DNA of 64,000 nt, from NCBI GenBank assembly GCA_029204225.1, contig CM055098.1:11155052-11219051 (forward strand), given 5' to 3'. Both the position numbers and the translations under genes were made by a program. The stretch comes from Diphasiastrum complanatum (Eukaryota; Streptophyta; Lycopodiopsida; Lycopodiales; Lycopodiaceae). Shown here piece after piece: positions 34,401 to 45,335 of the stretch; position 1 is the stretch's first letter; the number at the start of each line of letters is the position of its first letter. Under the pieces are notes generated by a model that was not told the origin of the DNA, searched no databases, and worked only from the letters and a program-made list of their open reading frames with translations.

Positions 34401-35444
34401 TATGATCATTCTCTCTACTTTAGATTGAATGAAAATGATATCACTTTACTTTTGATCTATGTTGATGACATTATCTTAAGTGGTGGTAACAATCTAGATA
34501 TAGATGAAATCAAGATGGCACTCAAAAGAGAGTTTGAAATTCAAGATCTTGGTAAACTTCATTATATCTTAGGAATAGAGATTATTAGAACTTCTAAATC
34601 TACATTCATATGTCAAGAAAAGTATGTTAACTCTATTCTAAAAAGGTTTCATATGGAAGATTGTAAAGTTGTTTCTACTCCTATGGAATCAAATGTAAAG
34701 CTAACTACAAGAAGTAATGAAAGATCCTTCAAGGACATTACTCTCTATAGAAAGCTAATAGGATCTCTTATATGGTTAACCATCACAAGACCTGATCTAA
34801 GCTTTGTGGTTGGTAAACTAAGTCAATTTATGCAAGATCCTAGTGAGGCTCATTGGAAGCTAGGAAAGAGAGTACTTAGATACATCTCGGGATCTAGAGA
34901 TTTTGGCATCTTGTATGGAGGTACTACACCTAACCTTTGTGGATTTTCAGATTCAGATTTTGCAGGTGATCAAATGGATAGGAAGTCAACAAGTGCCTTT
35001 GCAATCTATCTTGGAGATGGAGTGGTCTCATGGCTATCAAAGAAGCAACCAACTATCTCTCTATCTTCCACCGAAGCCGAGTACAAGGCATTAACAACAT
35101 GCACCAAGGAGATTCTTTGGATCAAGAGGATGTTATTGGATCTTCACTTGCTGGAACCAGAGAAGAATCCAATCATACTTTGTGATAACCTTTCAGCCCA
35201 AAGCTTGGCAAGCAATCCTGTTTTTCATGCAAGGAGCAAGCACATTGAGATTGCTCACCATTTTGTGAGAGATCAAGTCATTGCCAAAGAGGTGGAGCTT
35301 CAACATGTCTCTTCAAAGGAGTGTGTGGCTGATATCTTCACCAAACCATTGGGAAAGGACCTATATTTAATGCATAGATCTAATCTTGGAATGTGCTCAA
35401 AGACTATGTTGAAACTAGCATCCAATGTTGAAGAGGGAGTGTGA
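31491..35444 (+). CDS. Copia A1 Gag-Pol polyprotein (1317 aa)
   Basis: Single uninterrupted ORF. Gag capsid (DUF4219/UBN2 type: SNYSTWKVRMESLLEL) occupies about 1-200. A Gly/Lys-rich stretch precedes the zinc knuckle C250-C263 (CFYCGIKGHFANEC). Protease is at about 305-320, where the active site reads D309-S-R instead of D-S-G. Integrase zinc finger is HKRLGH (H442) with CEHC (C476). Integrase catalytic residues are D506, D568 and E604 with the canonical D(35)E spacing. RT catalytic YVDD is at 990-993. RNase H has SDSDFAGDQMD, STEAEYKAL and CDNLSAQ. The stop overlaps the first bases of the 3' LTR, and the polypurine tract (gaagagggag, 35430-35439) is within the coding sequence. All domains look intact except the protease Gly-to-Arg change, which is also present in A2. 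Reverse transcription and integration of its own RNA are the expected role. Confidence 0.96.
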   Translation: MASNGGIMLESSERLSSSNYSTWKVRMESLLELNELMDIVAEIEERPLTLQEQQRFDKKAKRALHIIKMNVTNELLKEVGKCQSASEAWNALKKLFESKSTSRVLTLRRQIFSSRQREGESAHAFILRVKSLSDDLACIDENIKDGEIVQVMLNGLLNEHANLVQSFAIQRVLPSVVDLQEILLAEEHRLQSKLDGASLQGGGEEAFFTKGKFKGKGKGKGKWSKGGNFDHDDHSSSSSSTKNNKSKFKCFYCGIKGHFANECYKKKREQGERQGNLTIDEEEHNTCGSLVMTSSLLANIDDNDPWWIDSRASSHMTRHKEYFTSLLTYEGEGNIIYTANDGQCDIKGIGTIPISLSTNRKANLENVLYIPSITKNLLSVSQMIDKGLDVEFIGDACLISKCGSLIAQGRRHGKLFKLDACVISNHEGCMAREQLTNQEVWHKRLGHPNFKSLEVMAKKELVLGLPKSLVANNSVCEHCALSKSHRLVYSRSTSRSKEAFQLVHSDIHSSSTTSNGGAKMYATFIDDFSRYTWIYLLKSKDEVFAAFVKFKNEMENQFNTKIKCLRSDNGGEYTSNRFKDFCIAHGIKREMSSPRTPQQNGVAERKNRTLCECAKAMRLHANLAKSFWGEALACANYLCNRWTSASLDGKTPHEVLYGRRPSVKHCRIFGCTCFVNITLDDRTKEDPSSKKGVFVGYSEVSKAYKVYIPSTKKVVISRDVIFHEENVSNVVDVDVDVPTNHHDVQDVLDEDGDATPKQTSRKTQRQRAKPSRLTYDEKGKQVVDNSNLAFLTSFDEPTCVGEAIQKKEWIQAMDHEHQALIKSNTWRLVKLPKDKKAIGCKWIFKIKTNQDGSINKYKARLVAKGYAQEYGIDYDETFAPMAKMVTIRILISLATLYDWDMWQMDVTNAFLNGDLEEDIYMEQPEGYVSHDEPNHVCYLQKSLYGLKQAPRSWYAKLNSFLLSQNFVMSEYDHSLYFRLNENDITLLLIYVDDIILSGGNNLDIDEIKMALKREFEIQDLGKLHYILGIEIIRTSKSTFICQEKYVNSILKRFHMEDCKVVSTPMESNVKLTTRSNERSFKDITLYRKLIGSLIWLTITRPDLSFVVGKLSQFMQDPSEAHWKLGKRVLRYISGSRDFGILYGGTTPNLCGFSDSDFAGDQMDRKSTSAFAIYLGDGVVSWLSKKQPTISLSSTEAEYKALTTCTKEILWIKRMLLDLHLLEPEKNPIILCDNLSAQSLASNPVFHARSKHIEIAHHFVRDQVIAKEVELQHVSSKECVADIFTKPLGKDLYLMHRSNLGMCSKTMLKLASNVEEGV

Positions 35445-36094
35445 AAATTGTCAACATTTCCTAGCTAGTTTGAGGCCTAAATTGGCTAAAATTGTAAATA
35501 GTTTTGGTTCTGGAGTTTTGCACGTGTGAACCAGGCCACAATGTTTTTATTTACTGTATTTTTTCAGTATGATGAAGTGTCAAACTTCATACCCTTCAAA
35601 ATGAGACCATTTTGATGTATTTTGGTCATATAAGCCATTTTTAGCTATTTTTCCTATATAGGGAATATCTAGGGTCAAGTACCTTCTAGAGAGAGGAGAG
35701 AGAGTCATCTTCCTCATCCATAAATAGTAGGGAAGTCGTGGAGAACAGGTTGGAGAAACCTTTTGTATGCTTCATTGAGATCAATAGATCATTGTCATTG
35801 TTTCTTCCTCCATTGAGAGCATTGTTGTGTGTATTGTCTTCAAGCTATTGTGTATGATCTTAGGTGCTTTCCAAAAGTGATAGGCTGATGTATTATGGAC
35901 TGTATAATGCTATTTTGGGCCGCACTTGATGTTTATGGAAGTTTCCATTTGTGATAAATGCTTTTTGATCAAGTTCTTTGCATTCTAGGTAGCATAGAAT
36001 GTGTTGCCAATTCCTAGCTTATGTAGTTTGGAGTGCAAGCATTCAAGCCAATGATCTTGGAGTTTAGATCCACTTAGGATCTGTATTTTTCACA
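35440..36094 (+). repeat. A1 3' LTR (655 bp)
   Basis: Same sequence as the 5' LTR as far as I can read. Followed by the TSD ctcat. Confidence 0.97.
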
Positions 36095-36099
36095 CTCAT

Positions 36100-37128
36100 C
36101 ACTCAAAAGATCTCACAAATACTCTCAATAAAAGATCCAAGATGGTCTTCAGCAGCAACAAATGTCTTCGACATAGATCCATAATCATCAATAGGTGTTT
36201 TCTCTCTTTTTTTTTTTTTTTTTTTTTTTGGTGCTCATCTCCCCACTAGTAATGTTTTATCCCTTTCAAATCTTCATATTTCCCCTCAATACCACCCACA
36301 TGACACTATTCAACAAAAATGCCCATCCCATGCATTAAAACATTGCATCCCATCTTCAAATCAATGCATAATGCAAGTAGACATGAAATGCAAGGTCTCA
36401 GATTTTTCATCAGATGGATGCATACACCACTATGTCTAATTGATGCAAGTGTAATGTGTGTGGATATTTTACCTCCAATCTTCATATAGAGTGTATCACC
36501 TTCCAAGATGTGTATTATATCCTTCTCAAATAAGATGAAATATTTTTCTCAAGATAGCCTCTCACACATTTGTGTCATAAAACTAAAGTTAGTTGTTCAA
36601 TTCATGGTAGTTGAACCACTAGTTTTTCCTTAGTATAAACTTAAAAAATATAGGTATTTGATAGATATGGCAAATTGAGTTTGTAAAAAATATAACCATT
36701 GAAATTTGTGCATCTCATCCATAAACACACACCAAATTTGAGTTTGTATTGGATCCTACATTCAAATTGTCATTGCATATGTATATTCTATCAAAAGAAT
36801 ATCTTCATAAACTACTCATATATATTTCAAACATGAAGTTCACATTGATACGTAAATTTTTTAATCCTCCATAATTCACATATTAAAAATATGTCGCCAA
36901 ATTATGTGTCTATTTGATCAAGGTAACAACTTTGGATGATAGTCATTTTTCTAAATAATCTCATTGTCATGCCATCGTTTATGTGATTTTTTTCTTTTTC
37001 TTTTCAATATCGAATAGATATATTTTTTAATTTTTATTTATTTATATTGTTTCAAATTCAGGTTTTTTTTTTTTTTGTTCTATTTAAAAGAAAAAGCTTT
37101 CATATTATATACACTTACATAATCATAA
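36100..37128. other. No gene seen; poly-T tract
   Basis: AT-rich flank of A1. Continuous with the sequence left of A1 once the element and one TSD are removed. A 23-T run lies at 36207-36229. Confidence 0.5.
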
Positions 37129-38757
37129 TTATATCAATTTATTGGGATGTTTCTTATGGTAATTATCATGAAGCATCTCATATGTATGATAACTTATTAT
37201 CATATTATACCATTTCTCACAAATCATTTTGTAATATTTGTAACTATTGTTTTTTTCAGATTTTCTTTGATATTCACCATTTTTTTCATAGACTTTATTT
37301 TGAATATCTTTAGCTCTTTTGTAGTTATAATCACTTCTCCACCTCTTATCATGCTTACTTAGTATTTCGTCAGTTAGAGGTTTTAATGCTCGTATGTAGT
37401 TATATTTTTTTGAGTTCATAAAATTTTGATAGAGTATTATAATTGTAAATGATAACATAATACTATATTGATATGGTAATACATCCAAAGATTCATTTAC
37501 CATATATTTATTAAAAATATTTTCATTAAGTTTCTTTTTAGTAGATATGTCATTGATCAATTTATCATGTACAACATTTTGATCCACAAGTGTAACCACT
37601 AATTAATCATCAATTGATATTTCAATATCCGTACCATATAATGGATTAATATAATCATTATTCCAATGGCTAAACTCTTGAAAAACATGTTCATTTGCAT
37701 TCTTGGTACAAATCTCATTATCATATATTGAATTTATTTGTTTAGAATCTTCCATTTCTCTTTCATTTTGGTTTTCCACATTAGTTTCTTCATATAGCTC
37801 ATTATTAATCAGCTTCAAAGATGAGTGATTTAACTTGGATAATTCTGATTCTCTTAGCATTAACTCATCATCATATTCATGAAAAATTGTAACTCATCCA
37901 TCTTAGATGATAAATCCTTTTGATCTTTCTTTGAATCAGATGAGCTATCATTTTTTTCCTTGGGAATAATGAAATTTATCTCTTGACCTTGCAACCTTTC
38001 ATCAATGTCACTAGTATTGGAAGTAATGATTTTCTTTATGAATTCTTCTACTACAACAAAACTATCTTCAATTTTTTGATCATTCACTAATAATGGTAAT
38101 ATTTGACTTTCAGGCTGTGATATCTATACGTCATTTGGTATCATTTCTTCTTTCAAAAGACATTGACTTTGGAACAAGTTAGAATCAACCAAATTTGATT
38201 GGCCTTCTTGTTCTAATTCCTCAAGAGCATATTTATCAATTGTAGCATTATATATATTCTTCATTTTCTCAATATTAACATATAAAGACTCCATCAATTT
38301 AGGGTATACATCAAAGGAATGCACCACATCTTGAGTATCTTCACAACAATTGTTTTTTCCAATGACAACCGTAATTTTATTTGATTGATCAATCTTATAT
38401 TCATACACAACATTTTTACGACATTCTTCTTGCAACATATTATATTCTTTAACTTTGAAAAGTTGATTTGTTTGAATAGGATCATCAGAATAACAAGATT
38501 CAATTTGTGTAAGAAATTTAGGAATAGATGATACTCTAGCATAGTAGGAAGAGATTCCTACATCAAATTCATCAAAGGATCTATCTATCCAACTCTTCTT
38601 ATTAGATTCTTTTATTTCTGTAATCATCTTATTAGCATGTTCTAAAACAACGGCCCTTGAGATAGCTTCCTCAAAAGTCTTAGGAACTTTTGAGAGAATA
38701 CCATATGCCATGTCATCAGGCAAACGTGATATAAACCAAGATAACCCATTTTAGGTT
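37129..38757 (-). pseudogene. Decayed gag-like coding region, unclassified
   Basis: Four minus-strand open segments (38723-38124, 38087-37860, 37860-37603, 37599-37129) follow one another. The first two are one frame with a single TAG between them; the last two are one frame with a TAA between them. The switch in the middle is a TAATG overlap. Together they look like one ancestral ORF of about 530 codons. The upstream end reads NGLSWFISRLPDDMAYGILSKVPKTFEEAIS (split here as NGLSWFISRL / PDDMAYGILS / KVPKTFEEAIS), resembling the C-terminal capsid of a retrotransposon Gag. The rest is Lys/Asn/Glu-rich and I do not recognise it. It is cut off at 38758 by the family C leader. Confidence 0.5.
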
Positions 38758-39175
38758 ATTGAACTTGATGAATTCTGATTTCACACCACACTGACTAGAA
38801 ATAGACGATTTTGGATGCATTAGATAGGTATCACTTGAGGCTACAAGATTCTATATCAAGTTTTAGGCAATTGCATGTAGAATTTGAAATAATCACTTTT
38901 TTGTGATTTTGTTGGATCTCTATTTTGTGAGGTTACTGAACCTCATTAGAGTGTGTTTCAATCTTAGGAAGTGTCAAGAGTCATTAGATTGAGGATAGAT
39001 CATAGGTTGTTCAAGATTTCTACATTCTATGTGTTGATTTTATAGATATAAGTGTTAGATGAGAATTGAGAGATTCCATATCTTTGTGATTTACTTTTGA
39101 AAACATTTGTTGTATTTCAAAAGAGTGCTTTGTGCATTGGAACACATTAAAATAGAAGGATCAGGTCATTGCAAC
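38758..39175 (+). other. Family C leader
   Basis: Untranslated sequence leading into the family C gag. No LTR or PBS is recognisable at its left edge, so the 5' end is truncated. Confidence 0.5.
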
Positions 39176-39830
39176 ATGGCTACATCAAGTGGATACATGT
39201 TGGAAGGCAATGATAGACCTACCTCAAGCAACTATTCATTGTGGAAAGTGAGGATGGAATCACTTCTTGAGATGAATGATGTTCTGGATATTGTTGTAGG
39301 CTTGAAGGAGAGGGCATCAACACAACAAGAACAAATGAGGTATGACAAGAGGGCCAAAAGAGCTCTTTACATGATCAAGATGAATGTTACCAATGAACTT
39401 CTCAAGGAAGTTGGCAAGAGTACTTCATTAAAGGATGTTTGGGATTCATTAAAGAAACTTTAATGAATCCAAGTCTACGTCTAGAGTGTTGACTCTAAGA
39501 AGACAAATCTTTCAATGTTTGCAAAAGAATGAAGAAAGTCCAAATATTTTTGTTTTGAGAGTGAAGGCATTGAATGATGAGTTAGCTTGCTTTGATGAGA
39601 GCTTTAAAGAAGGAGAGCTTGTTCAAGTTATTCTTAATGGTTTGTTGGATGCTCATGCTAACATTGTACAAAGTCTTGCCATTCAAAGAACTTTGTTAAG
39701 TTTAATTGATCTTCAAGAGATCTTGATGAATGAAAAATATAGGCTTCAAGAAGAGGTGGATCTTTATCAACATCTCAAGTTGTTGAGGAGGCTATGTTTA
39801 TCAAGGAAAAAAGCAAAAGCAAGTGGTCTA
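39176..39830 (+). pseudogene. Copia family C gag, 5' part, interrupted by B2
   Basis: ATG at 39176 gives MATSSGYMLEGNDRPTSSNY and SLWKVRMESLLEMNDVLDIV, clearly related to the family A gag. A frameshift sits at about 39460 (KKL then stop, where A has KKLFESKSTSRV). The second frame covers LTLRRQIFQCLQKNEE to the Lys-rich stretch at 39815. At 39830 it is interrupted by element B2; the zinc-knuckle part resumes at 46078. Confidence 0.88.
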
Positions 39831-40567
39831 TGTTGAATTTCACACGTGTGGACTGTCCACTACATGTACTTGTGATCTCCTAAGGTGTGTAGATGCACCA
39901 AGATCAAGACTAGATTGAGATTCAAGATCAATCTTGAATCCTATGGCAAAAACACACTACTACATGCATTCAATCACTTCCAACTCTCACTCACACGTGT
40001 GGGAAGTATTCAAAAAATAATCTAAGTAAAAACAAGCTGCTCTTCTCAGGTAGAGAGAGAAAATGCATCATGAGCTCTCGGGTAGAGAAAGAAAGCTAGA
40101 AATCCAATAACTCACAAAATCCATGAAATCACCAAATCAATTACATTCAAAATGAGGAGTACAATGATACTAGTAGGTCCACGATCTACCACTATGATTA
40201 ACTATGATTGGACCATATTTTGTCACTTCTTGATCCTATTGGATCATTGATCTATGCACCTCTTAATTCTATTGGACTATATTCAAGCACACCTCAATTT
40301 CCTATTGGACCTCACAAGGTTCCACCTCTATATCCTATTGTACCTCTTGGAATTCATCAAACAAAACCTTTACACTTTTCTACACTCTAATTAGCAAGTG
40401 TTTAGCCTCTTACTCTATTTTGGCTCAATAGTGGCATTACAAGTGGAAATGCATAATTTGCCATCTATGCCAAATTTATTCCTATCAACATCCTACACCT
40501 AGATGCTTGATGTAAAAAACATAAGACCCCTATATCTGACATAGATAATCTTTTTCAATTCTTCACA
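39831..40567 (-). repeat. B2 3' LTR (737 bp)
   Basis: On the minus strand TGTGAAGAATTG...GAAATTCAACA, preceded by the polypurine tract aggaggag (complement of 40568-40575). It contains about five ATTGG (CCAAT-box) repeats at about 40205-40360 and two ACACGTGT cores. Confidence 0.95.
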
Positions 40568-40585
40568 CTCCTCCTAAAAAATTAT

Positions 40586-43500
40586 CTATGAAGATTTGAG
40601 CATTGATCTTGATATAACTCCAAGATTAGATCTATGCTTGATGAAAGCACTTTTGCTCAAAGGCTTGGTGAGTAGATCGGCAATACAAGAGGACGAGTTG
40701 ACATGCTCCAAATAGATTTCTCCTCCAATAAGCTTTTCTCTCACAAAATGGTGTGCCACTTCTATGTGCTTGCTTCTTGCATGAAATATGGGATTATTGG
40801 CAAGAGCTTGGGCCGAGATGTTATCACACTTGATCATTGGTAGATCATCCTCCTTGATGCACTTTAGTTCCATTAATAACCTCTTGATCCAAAGCACTTC
40901 TTTGGTAGTTGTAGTGAGTGCTTTGTACTCGGCCTCACATGAAGAGAGAGATATAGTATCTTGCTTTTTGGAAAGCCAAGATACTAGATTGCCTCCAAGA
41001 AAGATAGTATATGCACTAATAGACTTTCGATCCATCTTGTCACTTGCAAAGTACGCATCCGAGTAGCCAATAATGGATAGATCTTCACTTTTATAGAGTA
41101 GACCATAATCACAAGATGAAGATACATATCTTAGAATCCTCTTGGCCATCTTCCAATGATGGATCTTAGGATCTTGCATAAATTGACTCAATTTGTGCAC
41201 ACAAAAACTAAGATCGGGCCTAGTAATGGTAAGCCAAATCAAGGAGCCTACAAGACTCCTAAAAAGTGTGATGTCCTCAAAGGATCTTTCATCACCTTTA
41301 TTAGGATCTTTTACAATTTGCTCCATTGGAGTATCTATGCTCTTAGAATTTTCCATATGGAATTTTTTCAACATAGAGTGAGCATATCTAGATTGGCATA
41401 TAAAGACATGATTTTCATAAAAATCAATTTCTAGGCCTAGGATGTCATGTATCTCTCCTAGATCTTGCATTTTAAACTCACATCCAAGTGCTAGCTTGGT
41501 TTCATCAACTAGCTTGATACAACTTCCACAAAGAATAATGTCATCAACATAAATTAGAAGAATGACAATATTGCTATCAACAAAGTTTAGATACATGGAA
41601 GGATCATAGTCACTAAGAGTAAATCCTAGTGAGATAAGAAAAGAGTTAAGTCTTGAATACCATGATCTTGGTGCTTTCTTGAGTCCATAAAGACTTTTGA
41701 AGAGCAAGCACACTTTGGACTCATCCATGATGAATCCTTGAGGTTGTTCCATATAGATCTCCTCCTCAAGATAACCATTTAGAAAAGCATTGGATACATC
41801 TAATTGGAACACATTCCACTTGAAAAAACAAGCAAGAGAAATAAGAATTCTTTTTGTCACTATCTTTGCAACGGGTGCAAAGGTCTCCTCATAATCAAGA
41901 CCATGGATTTGAGCAAATCCTTTGTCACATAATCTTGCTTTGTGCTTGTTGATGGTGCCATCATGATTGAACTTGATCCGAAATACCCACTTGCAACCAA
42001 TCACATGCTTGTTGGATGGAGGATCCACAAGCTCCCAAGTATTGTTGGTGATCAATGCATCATACTCTTGCTTCATGGCATCATACCACTCCTTGGTATT
42101 GAGTGCCTCTTGTACATTCTTTGGCTCTTCATGAGAGACATAAAAAATATAATTAGTGGAATCAAGATCCACTTGTTTGCCTTTGTCAACATATGAGAGC
42201 CTCTTAGGCTCGGATCTATCTCTCATGGATCTTCTTGGTGAAAAAATCCGAGGAGAGTCTTCTTGAAATCTTGACCCCATCACATCATGATTGTCTTCAA
42301 AATCAATAATTGATGATGCATCCATAGATTTCTTGATCTCGACCTCTTCAAATGATGAGTGTTGATCTTCATGAAAGACAACATCTCTACTTTCAATAAC
42401 TTGAGAAGTAGAGAGTATAAAGACTCTATAGGCCTTCTTGGTGGATGAGTATCCAACCATGATCCCTTTCCATGCACTAGGATCTTCCTTCTTCCTTGTT
42501 TCCAAGGGAATGTGGACAAAGCATAAGCATCCAAAAACTCTAAGGTGATCAACCTTAGGCTTCTTCAAAAATAAGATTTCATATGGTGACTTTCCTCCAA
42601 GAGCTATATGTGGGAGCCTATTGCAAAGATAATTTGCACAATTAATGGCTTCTCCCCAAAAATCTTTGGGCAAAGATGCCTCAATTCTCATAGATTTTGC
42701 ACATTCACATAGAGATCTATTCTTTCTCTCGGCCACTCCATTTTGAGATGGAGAGTAGGCACAAGAAAACTCTCTTTTAATGCCTTCAAGCTCACAAAAA
42801 TCTTGAAATTTATTGGAGATATATTCACCACCTCCATCACTTCTAAGAGCTTTAATCTTGAATGAGAATTGCTTTTCTACATAAGCTTTGAAAATAAGGA
42901 AATGATCAAACACCATAGATTTAGAAGCAAGGAGATATATCCAAGTGAATCTTGTGAAATCATCAATGAAAGTAACAAAACAAGTGGCTCCTCCCTTGCT
43001 TGTAGTTGATGAGAAATGCACATCCGAGTGGATTAACTCCAAAGGATGCTTGCTTTTGATAGAAGATCTTGTAAATGGCTTTTTGTGAGATTTAGCAATA
43101 GCACAAGCCTCACAAGGCTTGATCTTCTTGGAGAATGACTTTGGCAAGCCAATAGCTTTGGCTTCTTTGATGATAGAGAGCATGGATTTGTAGTTGGGAT
43201 GTCCCAACCTCCTATGCCATAATTCCTCCATAGAGAGCTTGTTCACAAGAGCAACATTACAAGCATTCACATACTCATTTGGATCTAGTTTATAGATGCC
43301 ACCAAATCTAGATCCTAATGCAAGTATCTCATCATTCTTCTTGATAGTGCAAGTATCAACATTGAATTTTACATCAAGGCCATTATCAAGCAATTGGCCA
43401 ACACTAATAAGATTCTTGGTAAGCTTAGGTACATAGAGAACTTTAGAGAGAGAAAGAACTTTAGAGGATGCAAGCTTCAAGGGAATGTTCCCTATGCCTT

Positions 43501-43993
43501 CAATAGGACATTCAAAATCATTTGCAGTGTACATTGATTTCTTCACTCCATCATAAGGTGCAATAGAAGAGAAAGAGTCCTTGGAGCTACACATATGTGA
43601 AGAGGCTCCACTATTAATATACCATAGGCCGTCCTTCTTGAAAGGAGAAGATGAGAAACTAGAGACCATAAGAGATCCCTCTCCATCACTTGCAATAGTG
43701 TCTTCCTTCTCATTGGTAATATTGGCTTGCTTGAGTTGATTCTTCTTTTTGAAGCAATTGGTGGCATAATGACCTTTCTTGCCACAATAAAAGCACTTGA
43801 TCTTCTTCTTCTTCTTGAGCTTGGATGATGAAGCATTAGAGGAATCATCTTCCTCCTCATCTTTGTCTTTGGATTTGACTTTGTCCTTGCTTGAGGATTG
43901 TTGATGTTGGTTCTTGCTCCTCCCTTTGGGCTTATCCTTGGCAAAGAGAGCTTTGCCGTCATTATGAGTGAGAGAAAGCTTGTCCATCCTCAA
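40586..43993 (-). CDS. Copia B2 polyprotein (zinc knuckle-PR-IN-RT-RH, 1135 aa)
   Basis: Long uninterrupted frame from MRMDKLSLTHNDGKALFA. A Lys/Ser-rich stretch leads to the zinc knuckle CFYCGKKGHYATNC. Protease active site is N127-S-G (YINSGASSHM) where copy B1 has DSG, so the catalytic Asp is lost. Integrase zinc finger has HRRLGHPNYKSM and CEACAIAKSHK; the catalytic core has HSDVHF, RSDGGGEY and NGVAERKNR. RT has YVDDIILC; RNase H has CEAEYKAL, CDNISAQAL and ARSKHIEVAHHF. The gag capsid is upstream in another frame. In both B2 and B3 a TAA separates capsid from this ORF, so the start shown is the first Met after that stop; real expression might need readthrough or reinitiation. Otherwise the frame is intact but the protease change predicts a non-autonomous copy. 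Confidence 0.92.
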   Translation of the reverse strand: MRMDKLSLTHNDGKALFAKDKPKGRSKNQHQQSSSKDKVKSKDKDEEEDDSSNASSSKLKKKKKIKCFYCGKKGHYATNCFKKKNQLKQANITNEKEDTIASDGEGSLMVSSFSSSPFKKDGLWYINSGASSHMCSSKDSFSSIAPYDGVKKSMYTANDFECPIEGIGNIPLKLASSKVLSLSKVLYVPKLTKNLISVGQLLDNGLDVKFNVDTCTIKKNDEILALGSRFGGIYKLDPNEYVNACNVALVNKLSMEELWHRRLGHPNYKSMLSIIKEAKAIGLPKSFSKKIKPCEACAIAKSHKKPFTRSSIKSKHPLELIHSDVHFSSTTSKGGATCFVTFIDDFTRFTWIYLLASKSMVFDHFLIFKAYVEKQFSFKIKALRSDGGGEYISNKFQDFCELEGIKREFSCAYSPSQNGVAERKNRSLCECAKSMRIEASLPKDFWGEAINCANYLCNRLPHIALGGKSPYEILFLKKPKVDHLRVFGCLCFVHIPLETRKKEDPSAWKGIMVGYSSTKKAYRVFILSTSQVIESRDVVFHEDQHSSFEEVEIKKSMDASSIIDFEDNHDVMGSRFQEDSPRIFSPRRSMRDRSEPKRLSYVDKGKQVDLDSTNYIFYVSHEEPKNVQEALNTKEWYDAMKQEYDALITNNTWELVDPPSNKHVIGCKWVFRIKFNHDGTINKHKARLCDKGFAQIHGLDYEETFAPVAKIVTKRILISLACFFKWNVFQLDVSNAFLNGYLEEEIYMEQPQGFIMDESKVCLLFKSLYGLKKAPRSWYSRLNSFLISLGFTLSDYDPSMYLNFVDSNIVILLIYVDDIILCGSCIKLVDETKLALGCEFKMQDLGEIHDILGLEIDFYENHVFICQSRYAHSMLKKFHMENSKSIDTPMEQIVKDPNKGDERSFEDITLFRSLVGSLIWLTITRPDLSFCVHKLSQFMQDPKIHHWKMAKRILRYVSSSCDYGLLYKSEDLSIIGYSDAYFASDKMDRKSISAYTIFLGGNLVSWLSKKQDTISLSSCEAEYKALTTTTKEVLWIKRLLMELKCIKEDDLPMIKCDNISAQALANNPIFHARSKHIEVAHHFVREKLIGGEIYLEHVNSSSCIADLLTKPLSKSAFIKHRSNLGVISRSMLKSS

Positions 43994-44579
43994 GAGCTTT
44001 TACTCTTGTCTTGATTCTTCCAAAATTAGCACACTTTGGAGAGCCTCCAGACTTGGTAGCTCGCTCTCCCTTAATGCCATAGGATTGGACAAGGTTATCA
44101 AATTCACTTCTCAAGCCATTGAGAATGACTTGAACTAGCTCATTTTGATTGATGGAATCACCAATGCAAGCAAGCTCCCTATGAATATCTTTTACTCTCA
44201 AAACATAACTAGATGCACTCTCATCACTCTTTTGGCTACTTTGAAAGATTTGATTCCTAAGAGTGAGAAGCCTAGAGGTATTCTTACCCTCATAGATAGT
44301 CTTGAGATAATCCCAAGCTTCTTTGGCTGTTGTACAAGTACCTATCTCCCTCAATATCTCATTAGAGACATTCATCTTAATGTAGTGGAGAGCCATCCTA
44401 GCTCTCTTTTTGTATTTTTGAACCTCTTGAAGAACTTGTGGTTCTTCTTCAAGGCCAAGAACTATGTCCATCACGTCTTGAAAGATCAAGATGGACACCA
44501 TCCTCATTTTCCAAATTGAATAATTGGAAGTGGTCAATCTTTCACTTGGTTCCAACAAGGATGAACCCATTGAAGACAT
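43962..44579 (-). pseudogene. Copia B2 gag capsid, frameshifted
   Basis: ATG at 44579 starts MSSMGSSLLEPSERLTTSNY. Capsid motifs WKMRMVSILIF, LRNQIFQSSQKSDESASS and NQNELVQVILNGLRSEFDN are present. Near 44065 a small insertion relative to B3 shifts the frame, so the tail reads GIKGERATKSGG and runs out of frame past the family TAA. It overlaps the start of the pol frame by about 30 bp. Confidence 0.85.
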
Positions 44580-45325
44580 TTGAAGTGAAGAAAACTCAAA
44601 TGATGAACAATAAATGTTGTTACACACTTTCAATAGGATCCAATAATTGACTACTATCTCCTCCTATGAAAGATCTTACAACAATTTGTGAATTGATTCT
44701 CACTAGCTACTCAAATCTCTCTAAAACAAGATCTATTTCACATCAAGTGATGGAGTATAGGCAAAGTTAGGATCTATCACTCTTAGCACGTGTGAAATAC
44801 ACTAAGAAACCAAATTTGACTCAAATACAATGATATTGCATGAAACAAAATGGCTAAGATCTCAAAACAGTGCCTAGATCACATATAGATGAGATTGGCA
44901 AGCATACAACTGTGATTTTGGATGAACAAAGCAATCTCTTGACCAAACCAAATGTGTCCACCCAGGTCTAGGTGCCCTACCTAACCCTCTTCAAAAGCTT
45001 ATAACTTTTGATTGGCTCAACCAAATGGAATGAAACTGATTGCAACAGAAACTAGACAAAAATAGCTTCAAAACAAGCTATCAAGCAAGATAAATGGATC
45101 AAACATGAGAGAGAACTTTCAAACTGAAATTGGATGTTCCTCACACATGTCTGAGCACCTGATTCCCTACAGTACCAGGTCAGACCCAATAAATGTCCTT
45201 TTGATCTCTTTTGATCCAAGATTGAACAAGATAGCTAGGAAAATGGGCCTTGACAACTTCTAGCTCAAGATTGATGAAATTTTTTCACTTAGATGGATCA
45301 AAATGCATGGTAACCTTAGGTAGGC
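44580..45325 (-). other. B2 leader
   Basis: Leader between 5' LTR and gag; similar to 21046-21788. No gene. Its right end reads ...ttaggtaggc and then departs from the family sequence. Confidence 0.8.
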
Positions 45326-45335
45326 AAGTGGTCTA

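Larger units (their letters stand above)
29664..36094 (+). mobile_element. Complete Ty1/copia element A1
   Basis: 6,431 bp with two 655-bp LTRs, PBS, one long gag-pol ORF, PPT and 5-bp TSD ctcat (29659-29663 and 36095-36099). By eye the two LTRs are identical base for base, so insertion is very recent in relative terms. The gag-pol ORF is uninterrupted. A2 at 52.18 kb is an independent insertion of the same family (different TSD, ~99% identical protein). Confidence 0.97.
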
